DNA of 50,060 bases from contig QIAM01000030.1 of NCBI GenBank assembly GCA_003225555.1, positions 1 to 50,060 of the forward strand, read 5' to 3'. The translations under genes and the position numbers were made by a program. The notes under the pieces are model-generated. The model was not told the origin of the DNA. It did no database searches and saw only the letters and a program-made list of their open reading frames with translations. Of the stretch, positions 16,439-24,927 are shown in pieces. Position 1 is the stretch's first letter; every line of letters begins with the position of its first letter. This stretch comes from Acidobacteriota bacterium. Lineage in GTDB: Bacteria; Acidobacteriota; Terriglobia; Terriglobales; Acidobacteriaceae.

Positions 16439-17389
16439 CTACCTTACCAGCCACTCCGTCGCCGTGTGCACGTGCATCAGCAGCTGGCTGTAGGTCACGC
16501 CAAACGCCGCCACTACGGCCAATCCAGCGCCCAACGCATACCACGCAGAGTACCCGCGCTCCGGGGCCTTGCGCCCTTCACTCCAATCAATCAGCCGCTC
16601 CACGCGCGCATTTACCGAAGCCGCTGGACTATGCACCAGAGCCATCATGATCTCGGTCGAAGGCTCCGGCTGCGCGAAACGCGACAGCTTGATGAGAGCC
16701 GCCGCTAGATCCAGTGCTTCCGTAGAGCTTGAAACTGCGGCATCATCGGCTGCCATCTCAGTCGCGTCCAGCCACGCACTCTCCAGGCCCGCCATGCCGG
16801 GAAACGCGATAGCCCGCAGCACCAGCTTCTTCAGATTGTCCCGCCGCCGCACGTGCGCCAATTCGTGGCGCAACGCAGTTTGAAGTTCCCTCTTAGTCAG
16901 AATGAATTCCGCCGTGCCCGAAACCAGAACCTTCGGTCGCACGATACCCGCCGTCGTAAGCGGGGGAGTTACTTGCGAGGTCCGCAACACGGGGACCGGA
17001 CCGCTCGTATCCGCCGGTACCGATTCGCTCACCCACTCTGCAATTCTTCGGGATGCTCGTGCAGCGGACAAGCCCGCATTCACCACGCCGAACCCGGCGA
17101 GCAGGCATCCACAAGCCCCAAGCGCCAGCGGGATCAGTCCGATCGGCTCATTGATCGAGCGCGGCTCCAGAAGCACGAATGAGGGCACGGTGAATGCCCC
17201 CGTCACCGCCACCACACCCACCAGCGGAAACACTCGCAACCCAAAAAGCAGGTCCGCCGCGCGCTCCACCGGATATTTCCGGCATAAGAGCCACAGCCTG
17301 CGCCAGCTACAGCCGACCGCGAGCGACAGCCCGCAGTACACCAGAACAAAAACCGAGAATGAGACCGCGATGCCGCGCGCCGCAAACAC
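16439..17389 (-). CDS. M56 family (BlaR1-like) membrane metallopeptidase
   Basis: A 316-residue integral-membrane protease with several N-terminal hydrophobic segments, zinc motif HELAH near residue 175 (LRHELAHVRRRDN), a later Glu-containing helix (LESAWLDATEMAADDAA) and a C-terminal membrane segment. BlaR1/MecR1-type enzymes sense a signal and trigger cleavage of a BlaI-type repressor. There is no penicillin-binding sensor domain, so the signal is probably not a beta-lactam. The start is GTG 17389, immediately after the BlaI stop codon (17390-17392), with AAGGAGAG just upstream, so the two are a translationally coupled operon. Confidence 0.9.
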   Translation of the reverse strand: MFAARGIAVSFSVFVLVYCGLSLAVGCSWRRLWLLCRKYPVERAADLLFGLRVFPLVGVVAVTGAFTVPSFVLLEPRSINEPIGLIPLALGACGCLLAGFGVVNAGLSAARASRRIAEWVSESVPADTSGPVPVLRTSQVTPPLTTAGIVRPKVLVSGTAEFILTKRELQTALRHELAHVRRRDNLKKLVLRAIAFPGMAGLESAWLDATEMAADDAAVSSSTEALDLAAALIKLSRFAQPEPSTEIMMALVHSPAASVNARVERLIDWSEGRKAPERGYSAWYALGAGLAVVAAFGVTYSQLLMHVHTATEWLVR

Positions 17390-17833
17390 TTACGTTCTCT
17401 CCTTGTCCCGCGAATCGATCGCGCGGTGACGCAACTGGCGCCGCTTGCTCTCCACCAATTGCCACAGATCGTCCAGCAGATGCGCATCGCGCTCCGTGAG
17501 AATCTCGACCAGATAAGACAGCGGCAGAGACGCCCCCGGGCTCGCATCCAACAACCGGCGGAAAGCGTCACCCGCCGCTTCTCGGTGCAACTCCTCGCGC
17601 GTGTACTGTGGCGCGTAGCGGAAAGCCCGCCCCTCAGCCTGCCGGGTCAGCACTTTTTTCTTGAACAGGCGGTCCAGCGTGGTCATCAACGTGGTGTACG
17701 CCAGATCGTCATGCCCGTCTTCAAGCAACTCACGAACAGTGGCATTTCCCCGCGCCCACAAAGCCTCGAGCAGCCGCTGCTCCAGCGGGCCCAGCTGCGA
17801 GAACGACGTCCGAAAATGGAAAAACCGGTTCAT
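17390..17833 (-). CDS. BlaI/MecI/CopY family transcriptional repressor
   Basis: A 147-residue protein with a winged-helix pattern (LGPLEQRLLEALWARG, then TVRELL and TTLMTTLDRLFKKKVLTRQ) and a C-terminal dimerisation part. BlaI-type repressors bind palindromic operators and are inactivated by proteolysis through the partner M56 protease, which is encoded directly downstream. I could not identify a clear TACA/TGTA-type operator in the 17834-18121 gap. It probably regulates its own operon and possibly envelope genes. Confidence 0.92.
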   Translation of the reverse strand: MNRFFHFRTSFSQLGPLEQRLLEALWARGNATVRELLEDGHDDLAYTTLMTTLDRLFKKKVLTRQAEGRAFRYAPQYTREELHREAAGDAFRRLLDASPGASLPLSYLVEILTERDAHLLDDLWQLVESKRRQLRHRAIDSRDKERT

Positions 17834-17916
17834 CGGTCAACGAACCGCAAAGCTGGGATTCTATCTCACCCCGGTTCACCGCGCCACAGAGATTGTGGCT
17901 CTGCTGCCCGATGAAA

Positions 17917-18000
17917 GTAGCGCCGCCGTCCCGGTGGCTGTCCGGCGGGCGTCCTCGCCCGCCGCGCCGAGGGCGAGACGCGCTCGCGACAGCTGGCAGG
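17917..18000. repeat. Family C intergenic repeat
   Basis: It begins TAGCGCCGCCGTCCCGGTGGC and continues with a GC-rich hairpin (GGCGGGCGTCCTCGCCCGCC). It is similar to segments at 31746 and 34908. The rest of the 17834-18121 gap has no gene. Confidence 0.6.
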
Positions 18001-18121
18001 AATGTCTACGCTACCGGTCTAACCCGGTCACGGGGGCGAGTGTGCAAGTTTCTGCGCTGAGATTTGAGATCCGCGATGTCAACTGTACGGCAGGACACTA
18101 CGAGGCGTTACGAAGAATTTC

Positions 18122-18198
18122 TGGGGTGGGAAACGGGAATCGAACCCGCAACCGTCGGAGCCACAGTCCGGTGCTCTGCCAGTTGAGCTATTCCCACC
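18122..18198 (-). tRNA. tRNA-His (GTG)
   Basis: The minus strand folds as a complete tRNA. The acceptor GTGGGAA pairs with TTCCCAC, an extra 5' G (18198) pairs with the discriminator C, which is the tRNA-His hallmark, the anticodon loop is CTGTGGC, the T arm contains GGTTCGATTCC, and the CCA end is encoded (18122-18124). Confidence 0.97.
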
Positions 18199-18262
18199 GC
18201 CGTTGTGATTATAGCAACCCGAGTTGCCGCCTGTCAGAGCCCTACTCGCCAATCTACCTGGG

Positions 18263-18328
18263 TGTCATGCTGAGCGCGGCAGTGAGGAGCGCAAAGCGAT
18301 CCTCACTGCGGAGTCGAAGCATCCCTAC
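18263..18328. repeat. Family A repeat, forward copy
   Basis: It begins TGTCATGCTGAGCG and ends GTCGAAGCATCCCTAC, with an internal hairpin (AGTGAGGA / TCCTCACT). It is paired with an inverted copy at 18432, forming a facing pair. Confidence 0.8.
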
Positions 18329-18431
18329 GTGCGCCGAGGCTTCGTCGAGAGGGGGTGCTCTCCTCCCAACAAGCCGCCTTCGTCCCTCCAACTGCGTACA
18401 GTGAAACAGTCCTGCCGTCAGACTGGTGGCG

Positions 18432-18497
18432 GTAGGGATGCTTCGACTACGAACGACCTTCGCTTGGCGCGAAGGTCGTTCTCCACTCAGCATGACA
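18432..18497. repeat. Family A repeat, inverted copy
   Basis: It begins GTAGGGATGCTTCGAC and ends CAGCATGACA, the reverse complement of the 18263 ends. Its internal hairpin is ACGACCTTCG / CGAAGGTCGT. Confidence 0.8.
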
Positions 18498-18978
18498 ATA
18501 TGGAGTAACCGGACACCCGCCGCCAATTCTTCAATGATCGAGACTGACCACTGGCCTCGACATTTTCCACAGAAATTTGATCCCCATGTGACGCATAACC
18601 ATGACACACCTTTTCAAACCCCTTACTGTGAGATCGTAGGGCCCGGATGTGCAGCCCCCAGTTCTAGACCCCTGCCGGCCCCTGCAGCCTCCCCGTGCGA
18701 GTGAGGATAGAGGGACATCTGGCAATCGGGCGTTGCAGTGGCTTCCCTGGAAAGCCCAGGGCTGGCGCCCGTCGTGGGAGTGATCGCTCCCCAATTAAAA
18801 ACACGAACAAGGCCCAATCGCAGTTAGTAAGAACACAATTTAAAAAAGGAGTAGAAAACAAGACACAACAAGGCAGCCAAGAAACTAACCAAGAAAGCTA
18901 TCGAAACTCTTTGACAGGAGGAGTGCGCAGTAACGAATAACGAAAGGCAACTGACCACTGGCCGCCGACCACTGCCTT
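18498..18978. other. 480-base gap without a gene
   Basis: I see no credible coding frame. The part from about 18790 to 18940 is A-rich and purine-rich on the plus strand. ACTGACCACTGGCC occurs at two places (near 18541 and 18950). Confidence 0.45.
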
Positions 18979-20247
18979 CTATCCTCTCCCCACGCCCACG
19001 TACTCAAATCCAAGCGCGCGCAGCCGTGTGGAATCCAGAAGATTCTTGGTGTCGACGATGATGGGATGCTTGAGCAGATTCTTGATGCGGTCAAAATCCA
19101 GCGCGCGAAATTCAGGCCAGCCCGTTCCTACGACCAGGGCATCCATGCCTTCCGCGGCAGCGTAGGCCGTATCGCAATAGCGTACTGAGCCATTCAGCCG
19201 CGCCTTGGCTTCCGGAATCGCTACCGGATCGTACGCTCTCACCCGCGCCCCTTTGGCAACCAGAGTCTCCGCCAGCCGTATCGACGAAGATCCCGCCACT
19301 GAGTTCGTGTTGGGCTTGAAGGCGAGGCCGAGAATCCCCACATCTTTGTTCTCGACCGAGTTCAACACCAAAGAAATCTTTTCGACCAGCCGCTCCGCGA
19401 GCGTGTGATTGACATCGCGGGCCGCGCTCAACACTCTTAGGGGCACACCATTGGCCTGCGCCAACTGTGCCAGAGAATCCATATCCGACTCGGCAAACAC
19501 GCCGCCCATGCCGGCTCCCGGCTGCAGGCAGCGTGGAGCGATCTTCTTGTCCAAGCCGAGCGCCAACGCCAGATTGACTGCATCGGCGTTCACTCTCTCG
19601 CACAGCGCCGCCACTTCATTGATGAACGAAATCTTGGTCGCGACAAACGCCGTCGCCGCTTCCCGCGCCAGTTCAGCCGTCGCCTGGTTGGTCACGATCA
19701 CCGGCACTCCACGCATCACCAGTGGATGGAAGATTTGCTTCAACATCTGCACCGCTTCGTTGGAGCTCGATCCCAGGATCAGCCGGTCCGGCCAGTTAAA
19801 GTCCTCCACCGCGCAACCATCCGTGAAGAACATGGGCTGTGACACGATGGTCGCCTGCACCCCAGCCTCTTTCAGACTTTTTTCCAGCAGTGTCGCCGTG
19901 CCCACCGGCACCGGCGTCACGATCGTCAGAATCGGAGGCTTCGAAGCCAGCCGGGCAATGCGCAACACCACATCACCCAGATGCTCGGCAGTGTCTTCGG
20001 CCAGAAAAATTACTTGTGTCTTGCGCGCAAACGAATCGATGTCGGTCGAGTAGATCAGGCGTCCTGCCCGCACGTTCCGCTTGATGATTTCCTTGAGGTT
20101 CTTTTCGAAGAAGGGAATGTTGCCCTGCGCCATCTCCACCATTCGCGTGCGATCGGGATGGCAGCACGAAACCGGAGTTCCAAAGTCCGCCAGGCAGGCC
20201 GAAATCACCGTTCCCAGGTACCCCGAACCGTAAACCCCGATCTGCAT
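18979..20247 (-). CDS. UDP-glucose/GDP-mannose dehydrogenase homologue lacking catalytic residues
   Basis: A 422-residue protein with the full three-part fold: an NAD-binding N-terminus (GVYGSGYLGTVISACLADFG), a central helix ATKISFINE, and a C-terminal UDP-binding part with GLAFKPNTNS. The usual reaction is four-electron oxidation of a nucleotide sugar to a uronic acid. The usual catalytic Cys segment GFGGSCFPKD reads GMGGVFAESD here, so Cys is replaced by Phe. The usual NPEFLREG reads QPMFFTDG, and the Lys and Asn before the central helix read Arg and Thr. Inference: it binds nucleotide sugar and NAD but is unlikely to act as a standard dehydrogenase. It may be regulatory or have a different chemistry. 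There is no polysaccharide cluster beside it. Confidence 0.85.
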   Translation of the reverse strand: MQIGVYGSGYLGTVISACLADFGTPVSCCHPDRTRMVEMAQGNIPFFEKNLKEIIKRNVRAGRLIYSTDIDSFARKTQVIFLAEDTAEHLGDVVLRIARLASKPPILTIVTPVPVGTATLLEKSLKEAGVQATIVSQPMFFTDGCAVEDFNWPDRLILGSSSNEAVQMLKQIFHPLVMRGVPVIVTNQATAELAREAATAFVATKISFINEVAALCERVNADAVNLALALGLDKKIAPRCLQPGAGMGGVFAESDMDSLAQLAQANGVPLRVLSAARDVNHTLAERLVEKISLVLNSVENKDVGILGLAFKPNTNSVAGSSSIRLAETLVAKGARVRAYDPVAIPEAKARLNGSVRYCDTAYAAAEGMDALVVGTGWPEFRALDFDRIKNLLKHPIIVDTKNLLDSTRLRALGFEYVGVGRG

Positions 20248-20421
20248 GTGTCGTCGTCTCCCCGGCTACTCGGCCGGAATCGTCCCGAAGCTGGCGTCTG
20301 GCGAGGCTTTCCGCTCCCACGCCCTTACTCTTTATCTACAGGGCCAGCAGGGGCTTCGCAACGCACGGGAGGGAAATGTACTTAGGGCCATGCACGTTTA
20401 GCGGCGGTAACCGAAAATGGA

Positions 20422-20966
20422 TTACCGCGAAACCAGGCGCCGTCCTAGCAGAACGGGGGCCACATCGACCCAGCAGTTTGGCGCCTCTTCGCGCACAAAG
20501 GTCAATCGTTCCAGCAAGATGCGGCGGCTTCCGGAGTAGTTCGACCACCGCCTTAAGGCAATCTGGAAAGCATCCCGAGCGGGCTGCTCCGAGGCCATCT
20601 TCGCGATCGTGAGATGCGGGACGTACGGCCACTCTTCGTGACAGGCAAACACTTGCGTGTTCAGCTGATCATGCAGTTCGCACATGCGGCCGGCAGCGCT
20701 CGCCACTCGAATGTATATCGTAGGAGTTACGGGGACGAAGGTTTCGACGTTGCCCAGCTGAACTTCAAAAGGCTCGGCCTGCCCCACACCTGTTGCAAGA
20801 GCTGGAGCGCCGAGCTCTCCGTTCCGCACAGCGGACGGGGGGGCAGAATGGTCAGATGCGCCGCTAAATGAGGAAGATCCGGATGCAGCTCCCGCCGAAT
20901 GCTCTCCACAAACTCTCCCAGCGAGTTTTTCAGGTAAGCCACCAGCGCATAACGCGGGTTCTGCAT
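20422..20966 (-). pseudogene. 2'-5' RNA ligase / 2H phosphoesterase, frameshifted
   Basis: One gene is split over two frames. The N-terminal part from ATG 20966 has the first 2H motif (HLTILPPRPL) and runs to about LLQQV. The next frame then continues GQAEPFEVQLGNVETF and has the second motif (PHLTIAK), ending at 20422. Both HxT motifs of the 2H phosphoesterase fold are intact. The break lies near a run of four C (20782-20785, four G in the coding sense). One more G there would restore a frame of about 180 codons. TATAAT on the minus strand (20984-20979) lies 12 bases before the start, so a promoter persists. It is either a recent pseudogene or a sequencing error. Confidence 0.75.
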
Positions 20967-21004
20967 ATTCAAAGAAAAATTATATCCCTTCCCAGCGTGA
21001 AGAT

Positions 21005-21081
21005 TGGTAGGCGCGGCAGGACTCGAACCTGCAACCGTCGGATTAGAAATCCGATGCTCTATCCGTTTGAGCTACGCGCCC
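21005..21081 (-). tRNA. tRNA-Arg (TCT)
   Basis: The minus strand gives GGGCGCG paired with CGCGCCT, a D arm GCTC/GAGC, an anticodon stem TCGGA/TCCGA with loop TTTCTAA (anticodon TCT), a T arm GCAGGTTCGAGTCCTGC and an encoded CCA at 21005-21007. Confidence 0.96.
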
Positions 21082-21193
21082 GCGAAAAATCTATCCGCTT
21101 GATTCTACAACGCCTTTTCTCCGAATCAGTATCCGAGAGAAAGCGAAAGCGTGAGTGCACCGGGCGCGGAGCTTTAAAAAGTAACCCTCCACA

Positions 21194-23845
21194 TCAGAAT
21201 TTGAACTGCACATCCAGTTGCATACGTCGCGGAGGCTGCGCGGCCACGGGCCTTCCGAAAAAGGGAGACGAAATTGTTCCGATATAGGTGACGTAGTTGG
21301 GATGGTTCAGTACGTTGAAGGAATTCAGCGAGACGGAGAGCAGCTTGGCTTCTTTCTTCTGTTTCGAGAGCACGAAGTCGTGGGAAAGGTTCAGGTCGAG
21401 ATCGATCAGGCCGGGGCCTGGCATGGTGTTGCGCGGCGTGCCTGCGGGACGATCGTTGATGATGCCATCACGATTGTTGTCAGCGCCGGTTGTGATGTTG
21501 ACGGGCTTACCCGCATAGACGGACAGCCCAACTCCCAGCGTAAAGAAGCGGATTGGCTGCGTGGAGGCTAATAGGTCGAACTTGTGGAGACGGTCGTTAT
21601 CGGAGCGTCCCCAGTCGGCCGCGGCATTGTAGCTGTTGGCCGGAAAAAAAGTGATGCCAGTGGTGCTGTTGTTGGTGCGGCTGAACGTATATTGCACCTG
21701 CCCCGCAAAATACTTGCTCGGCTTGCCACGAAAGGTAAGTTCCAGCGCGTTGCCCTTGAGGTATCCCTCGGACTGAATCTGGCGGACTTGTCCGAGAGTT
21801 GGGTTGGGGCGAATGACGCCTCCGCCGAGGGGCGCGTTGGCATCGATGGAGCGGAAAGAATCCATCCCGCGATTGCCGATGTAAACTGCGCTGGCCGTAC
21901 TCTTCGCGGTGACCTGCCTTTCGACTGCGATGCTGTACTGGATGGAGTATGGAATCCGGACGCGAGAGTCCAGCATGACCAGACTGGTAGGCGTGCTCGC
22001 CAGCACTGCGGGGTTGATCGGATACGAGACCAGGGGCTGATCAACGATGAAGCGCAGCAGGTTCACTCCGTTGAAGTGCAGCAAGTCGCCGATCGGACTG
22101 GGGCCGGTACGATCGTAGAAGACGCCGGCGCCACCGCGAATCACGGTCTTGCTGTTGGCGCTAGGCGCGTACGCGAAGCTGACCCGCGGAGCGAAGTTGT
22201 TGGGATCGTCGTGGAAATAGTTCTGCCGGTAGTAGCGGACTCCCAGGTAGAGCGAGAAATTCGGTTTCAGGCGAATGTTGTCTTCCACGAACCCGCAGAG
22301 GACTCTTTCCAGGAAATCTACGTGTCCCCGGCCGGTTTGCACCAGGTACGTGGTGGGATTGCCCGCCGTGTAGTCGTCCTTGCTGGCGAAGGTATAAGTG
22401 CCGGCCCGGTTCGTGAAATCGTCGAGGCCGCGGCGGCTGATGTCCGGGATATCGATGCCGAAGCTGAGCTGATGCTTGCCACTGCCGTAAGTGGCGAAGT
22501 CGGTTCCGTCGAAGTGATACTCAGTACGGCGTGAGTCGGCCTGGGCGCCGCCGGCAGTGAAGAGGCCTGAAATGGCGAGTTGCGCGTCTGGCCGGATGCT
22601 GGTGACGGAAGTGTCGAAATGTCCAACCAGAAAACGCAACTGGTTCAGCCAGTGAGGCGAGAACTGGTGAAGGTGGCTGACATTGATTTCGTGTTCGAGG
22701 AAGTGTGTGTCAGTACCGGCGCTGGGAAGGATGGTGCCGCCAACGTTCTGGTTCTTTACGGAGCGATGCTCGTAGGAATACCCAATCCAGAACTGGTCGC
22801 CGTTCGAGAAGTCGTGGAAGATACGTCCTGAGCCAAAGAAGTGGTGGGTGGGGTTGGGAACAGTTTGCGCGATCGTCCCGAAGCCCAGCGCCTCGGCGGC
22901 GGTGAGAACGTCGGGGGCGATGACGGCCTGCTGGTCCTGCAGGTCTTCGTCGAGCGAAAGCAGAAAACTGGTGCGCTTGCCGTGGCCGATAGGTCCGGTG
23001 ACTGAGCCCTCGTAGTACTGGCGGCGTTCGGGAGGCTTGACGAGAGCGAACGTGTTACTGGCATCAAAGACCGAGTCGCGAAACAGGAAGTTGAGCGAGC
23101 CGTGATAGCTCGGAGATCCGCCCTTGGTAACGATTTCCAGCCGGGCGCGGCCGGGGCGCGAGAAGCGTGCGGAGTACGGGTTGTTGTTGATCTTTACTTC
23201 CTGAACTGCCGAGGGAGTCACGCCCGGTCCGTTGGCCTCGATGCCGTTGACGACCAGTGTGACGCCGTTGGTTCCGGTCGCATTGTCGTCCAGAAAGCGG
23301 GACATGGTCGTGATGTAGTCCTGGTCGAAGACGGGTACGCGGTCCAGCGCATTGCGGTCGATGATGTTTGCGTTCTGGTTATCGGAACTCTCGGTGGTGA
23401 CCAGGGGTACGGAATCCCCCGTGGCGACGGTAATGTTTTCGGTCGCAACCGCGATCTGCATGACGACGCGAATTGCAGTTTGACGTTTAGCGGTCGGGCT
23501 GCTGTTGACGCGGGCGTCGCGGAATCCCTCGGCATGGAAATCGAGGACGTAGTTGCCGGGCGGGATGTTATCGAAGCGGAAAGAGCCGGAGTTGTCAGTG
23601 GTCGCTTGAGCGAGCGGTTTGCCGTTGGCGCCGACCAGCGACACCTCAGCCTTGGCAATCGCGGCCCCCGAGGGGTCCAGAACTGTACCCGCAATAGCGC
23701 GGGAAGAAAGAGTCGAACCTTGCTCTTCCGTGATACTCGGCTCGCGGGCACTCTCAGCGCCGCGGTCGAGAGCCTGGGCAGACAGAACGCTGGGGACCAG
23801 AAGACCCACCGTCGCGACCAGCATCCAAACAAAATGAGTTCTCAC
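21194..23845 (-). CDS. Oar-type TonB-dependent receptor with carboxypeptidase-regulatory-like domain
   Basis: A large outer-membrane protein (883 residues) with a signal peptide (about 1-23) and a CarboxypepD_reg-like beta-sandwich at about 50-130 (AGTVLDPSGAAIAKAEVSL, then SFRFDNIPPGNYVL). A plug region with VVNGIEANGPGVTPSAVQEVKI follows, then a long barrel ending in FKF. This layout is that of the Oar-like receptors expanded in acidobacteria, often tied to uptake of large substrates or secreted-polymer use. It is transcribed alone. A weaker LacI-type half-palindrome lies 86-97 bases upstream (23931-23942). Confidence 0.93.
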   Translation of the reverse strand: MRTHFVWMLVATVGLLVPSVLSAQALDRGAESAREPSITEEQGSTLSSRAIAGTVLDPSGAAIAKAEVSLVGANGKPLAQATTDNSGSFRFDNIPPGNYVLDFHAEGFRDARVNSSPTAKRQTAIRVVMQIAVATENITVATGDSVPLVTTESSDNQNANIIDRNALDRVPVFDQDYITTMSRFLDDNATGTNGVTLVVNGIEANGPGVTPSAVQEVKINNNPYSARFSRPGRARLEIVTKGGSPSYHGSLNFLFRDSVFDASNTFALVKPPERRQYYEGSVTGPIGHGKRTSFLLSLDEDLQDQQAVIAPDVLTAAEALGFGTIAQTVPNPTHHFFGSGRIFHDFSNGDQFWIGYSYEHRSVKNQNVGGTILPSAGTDTHFLEHEINVSHLHQFSPHWLNQLRFLVGHFDTSVTSIRPDAQLAISGLFTAGGAQADSRRTEYHFDGTDFATYGSGKHQLSFGIDIPDISRRGLDDFTNRAGTYTFASKDDYTAGNPTTYLVQTGRGHVDFLERVLCGFVEDNIRLKPNFSLYLGVRYYRQNYFHDDPNNFAPRVSFAYAPSANSKTVIRGGAGVFYDRTGPSPIGDLLHFNGVNLLRFIVDQPLVSYPINPAVLASTPTSLVMLDSRVRIPYSIQYSIAVERQVTAKSTASAVYIGNRGMDSFRSIDANAPLGGGVIRPNPTLGQVRQIQSEGYLKGNALELTFRGKPSKYFAGQVQYTFSRTNNSTTGITFFPANSYNAAADWGRSDNDRLHKFDLLASTQPIRFFTLGVGLSVYAGKPVNITTGADNNRDGIINDRPAGTPRNTMPGPGLIDLDLNLSHDFVLSKQKKEAKLLSVSLNSFNVLNHPNYVTYIGTISSPFFGRPVAAQPPRRMQLDVQFKF

Positions 23846-23930
23846 GCAGCTACCTTGCAGAAAAAGACCGCCTCAGGTTTGACGATTGAAATCGAGCAGC
23901 GCGCTGCCAGTAAGAAGTACCACAACCACA

Positions 23931-23942
23931 TGAAACGTTCCT
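23931..23942. promoter_or_regulatory. Possible weak LacI-type operator
   Basis: TGAAACGTTCCT matches ten of twelve positions of the perfect palindrome at 12322. It lies 86 bases upstream of the receptor start at 23845. The match could be chance. Confidence 0.25.
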
Positions 23943-23971
23943 GAAAGGCTGGCCCGATCGACCAAGGGGCG

Positions 23972-24829
23972 TCAGAAGTGAGGCAAGGATGTGCCACTTA
24001 ACGCAGACTGGATGACGGTCTTCGCATAAGCAATGTCGGTCGACACGGGAGTGGTGAAGGGCAGACCCGCTCTCCACTCCGCCGGAGCCTCGAGGTGGAC
24101 GCCGGTAAACATCACGAATCCGTTTCCCGCCTGGCCCTCGGTGATTGCCGGGGTGCCATCGGGATACTTGGCGACGACCTCGCCCCATCCCGAAAGCTGC
24201 GGACCATCTTCCCAATAGACGTTCAGTACGCTGTTGTCGGGGAAAGCGATATTCACTGTTTCCTTGTGGCTACCCCGCTGCTCGTCCGCGAAGAAATTGA
24301 ACCCCACACCGGAAGTCAAATCGACACCGTTGTAGACCGAAGCACCGCCAAGAAAGGCCCCGGCACAGATGCCAAGGTAGTGCAGACCATTTCGTTGAAC
24401 CGCGTCCCGAATTATCGCGGTCGAGTTCAGCGTGAGACCTTGCCCGATCTCGATTGAATTCCCTCCTGGAACGATCAGCAGACGGTGAGACATTAGGTCA
24501 ACCTCGCTCATCGCATTCACCTGGCTCGAATCCGCGATGGCGTAATCAATCTTCAGATTATCGAGAATCGACTTGATGGCCGCGACATCGTTCGCCGAAG
24601 TGCCAGTCCCTACAAAAAGCAGGACACGCGGGCCGTTGCCAAAAGGAATGGTCGCCAGCGCCGCCGGCGGCCTGCTCCCGGCCCCGCATCCGGCAAAGAT
24701 CATGGGAATAAAGATCATGGGAATAAAGACAGAGAAAATTAAGGCGAGCCATCGAAAGGCAGTGGATGTTGCAAGGAGTGAACCGCCTGTGAGTAACTGC
24801 GAGGGATAAGGCAGTACGGCGAAGCCCAT
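23972..24829 (-). CDS. Class I glutamine-amidotransferase-like (BPL_N type) secreted protein
   Basis: From ATG 24829 (GGAG eight to ten bases upstream) there are 285 residues. A hydrophobic N-terminus ends IFAGCGAGS, a possible lipoprotein signal whose Cys would be lipidated, consistent with lgt in the window. The rest has the GATase1 fold: LLIVPGG, the nucleophile-elbow-like YLGICAGAFLGG with its Cys, and a late FTGVHLEAP His. It resembles the biotin-protein-ligase N-terminal (BPL_N) family, whose role is unclear. A 15-base direct duplication in the signal region (about 24705-24735 on the plus strand) gives FIPMIFIPM. The frame is open 62 codons further upstream, but that part overlaps the neighbouring gene. 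Confidence 0.72.
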   Translation of the reverse strand: MGFAVLPYPSQLLTGGSLLATSTAFRWLALIFSVFIPMIFIPMIFAGCGAGSRPPAALATIPFGNGPRVLLFVGTGTSANDVAAIKSILDNLKIDYAIADSSQVNAMSEVDLMSHRLLIVPGGNSIEIGQGLTLNSTAIIRDAVQRNGLHYLGICAGAFLGGASVYNGVDLTSGVGFNFFADEQRGSHKETVNIAFPDNSVLNVYWEDGPQLSGWGEVVAKYPDGTPAITEGQAGNGFVMFTGVHLEAPAEWRAGLPFTTPVSTDIAYAKTVIQSALSGTSLPHF

Positions 24830-24927
24830 CGTCGTCTCCGGCCATTCGGATGCGGCGAAGTGGCTCGCTAACGTCTCCGATTGTACCTTATTTTCTGCAA
24901 AAATAAGCAGGCGTCCCAGGTAGCACC

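Noticed and set aside
20775..20800. Programmed frameshift in the 2H phosphoesterase
   Set aside because: No slippery heptamer with a following structure was found; one base lost in a G run is the simpler reading.
21584..22534. 316-codon open frame on the plus strand
   Set aside because: It is antisense to the Oar-type receptor and has no recognisable domain or RBS.
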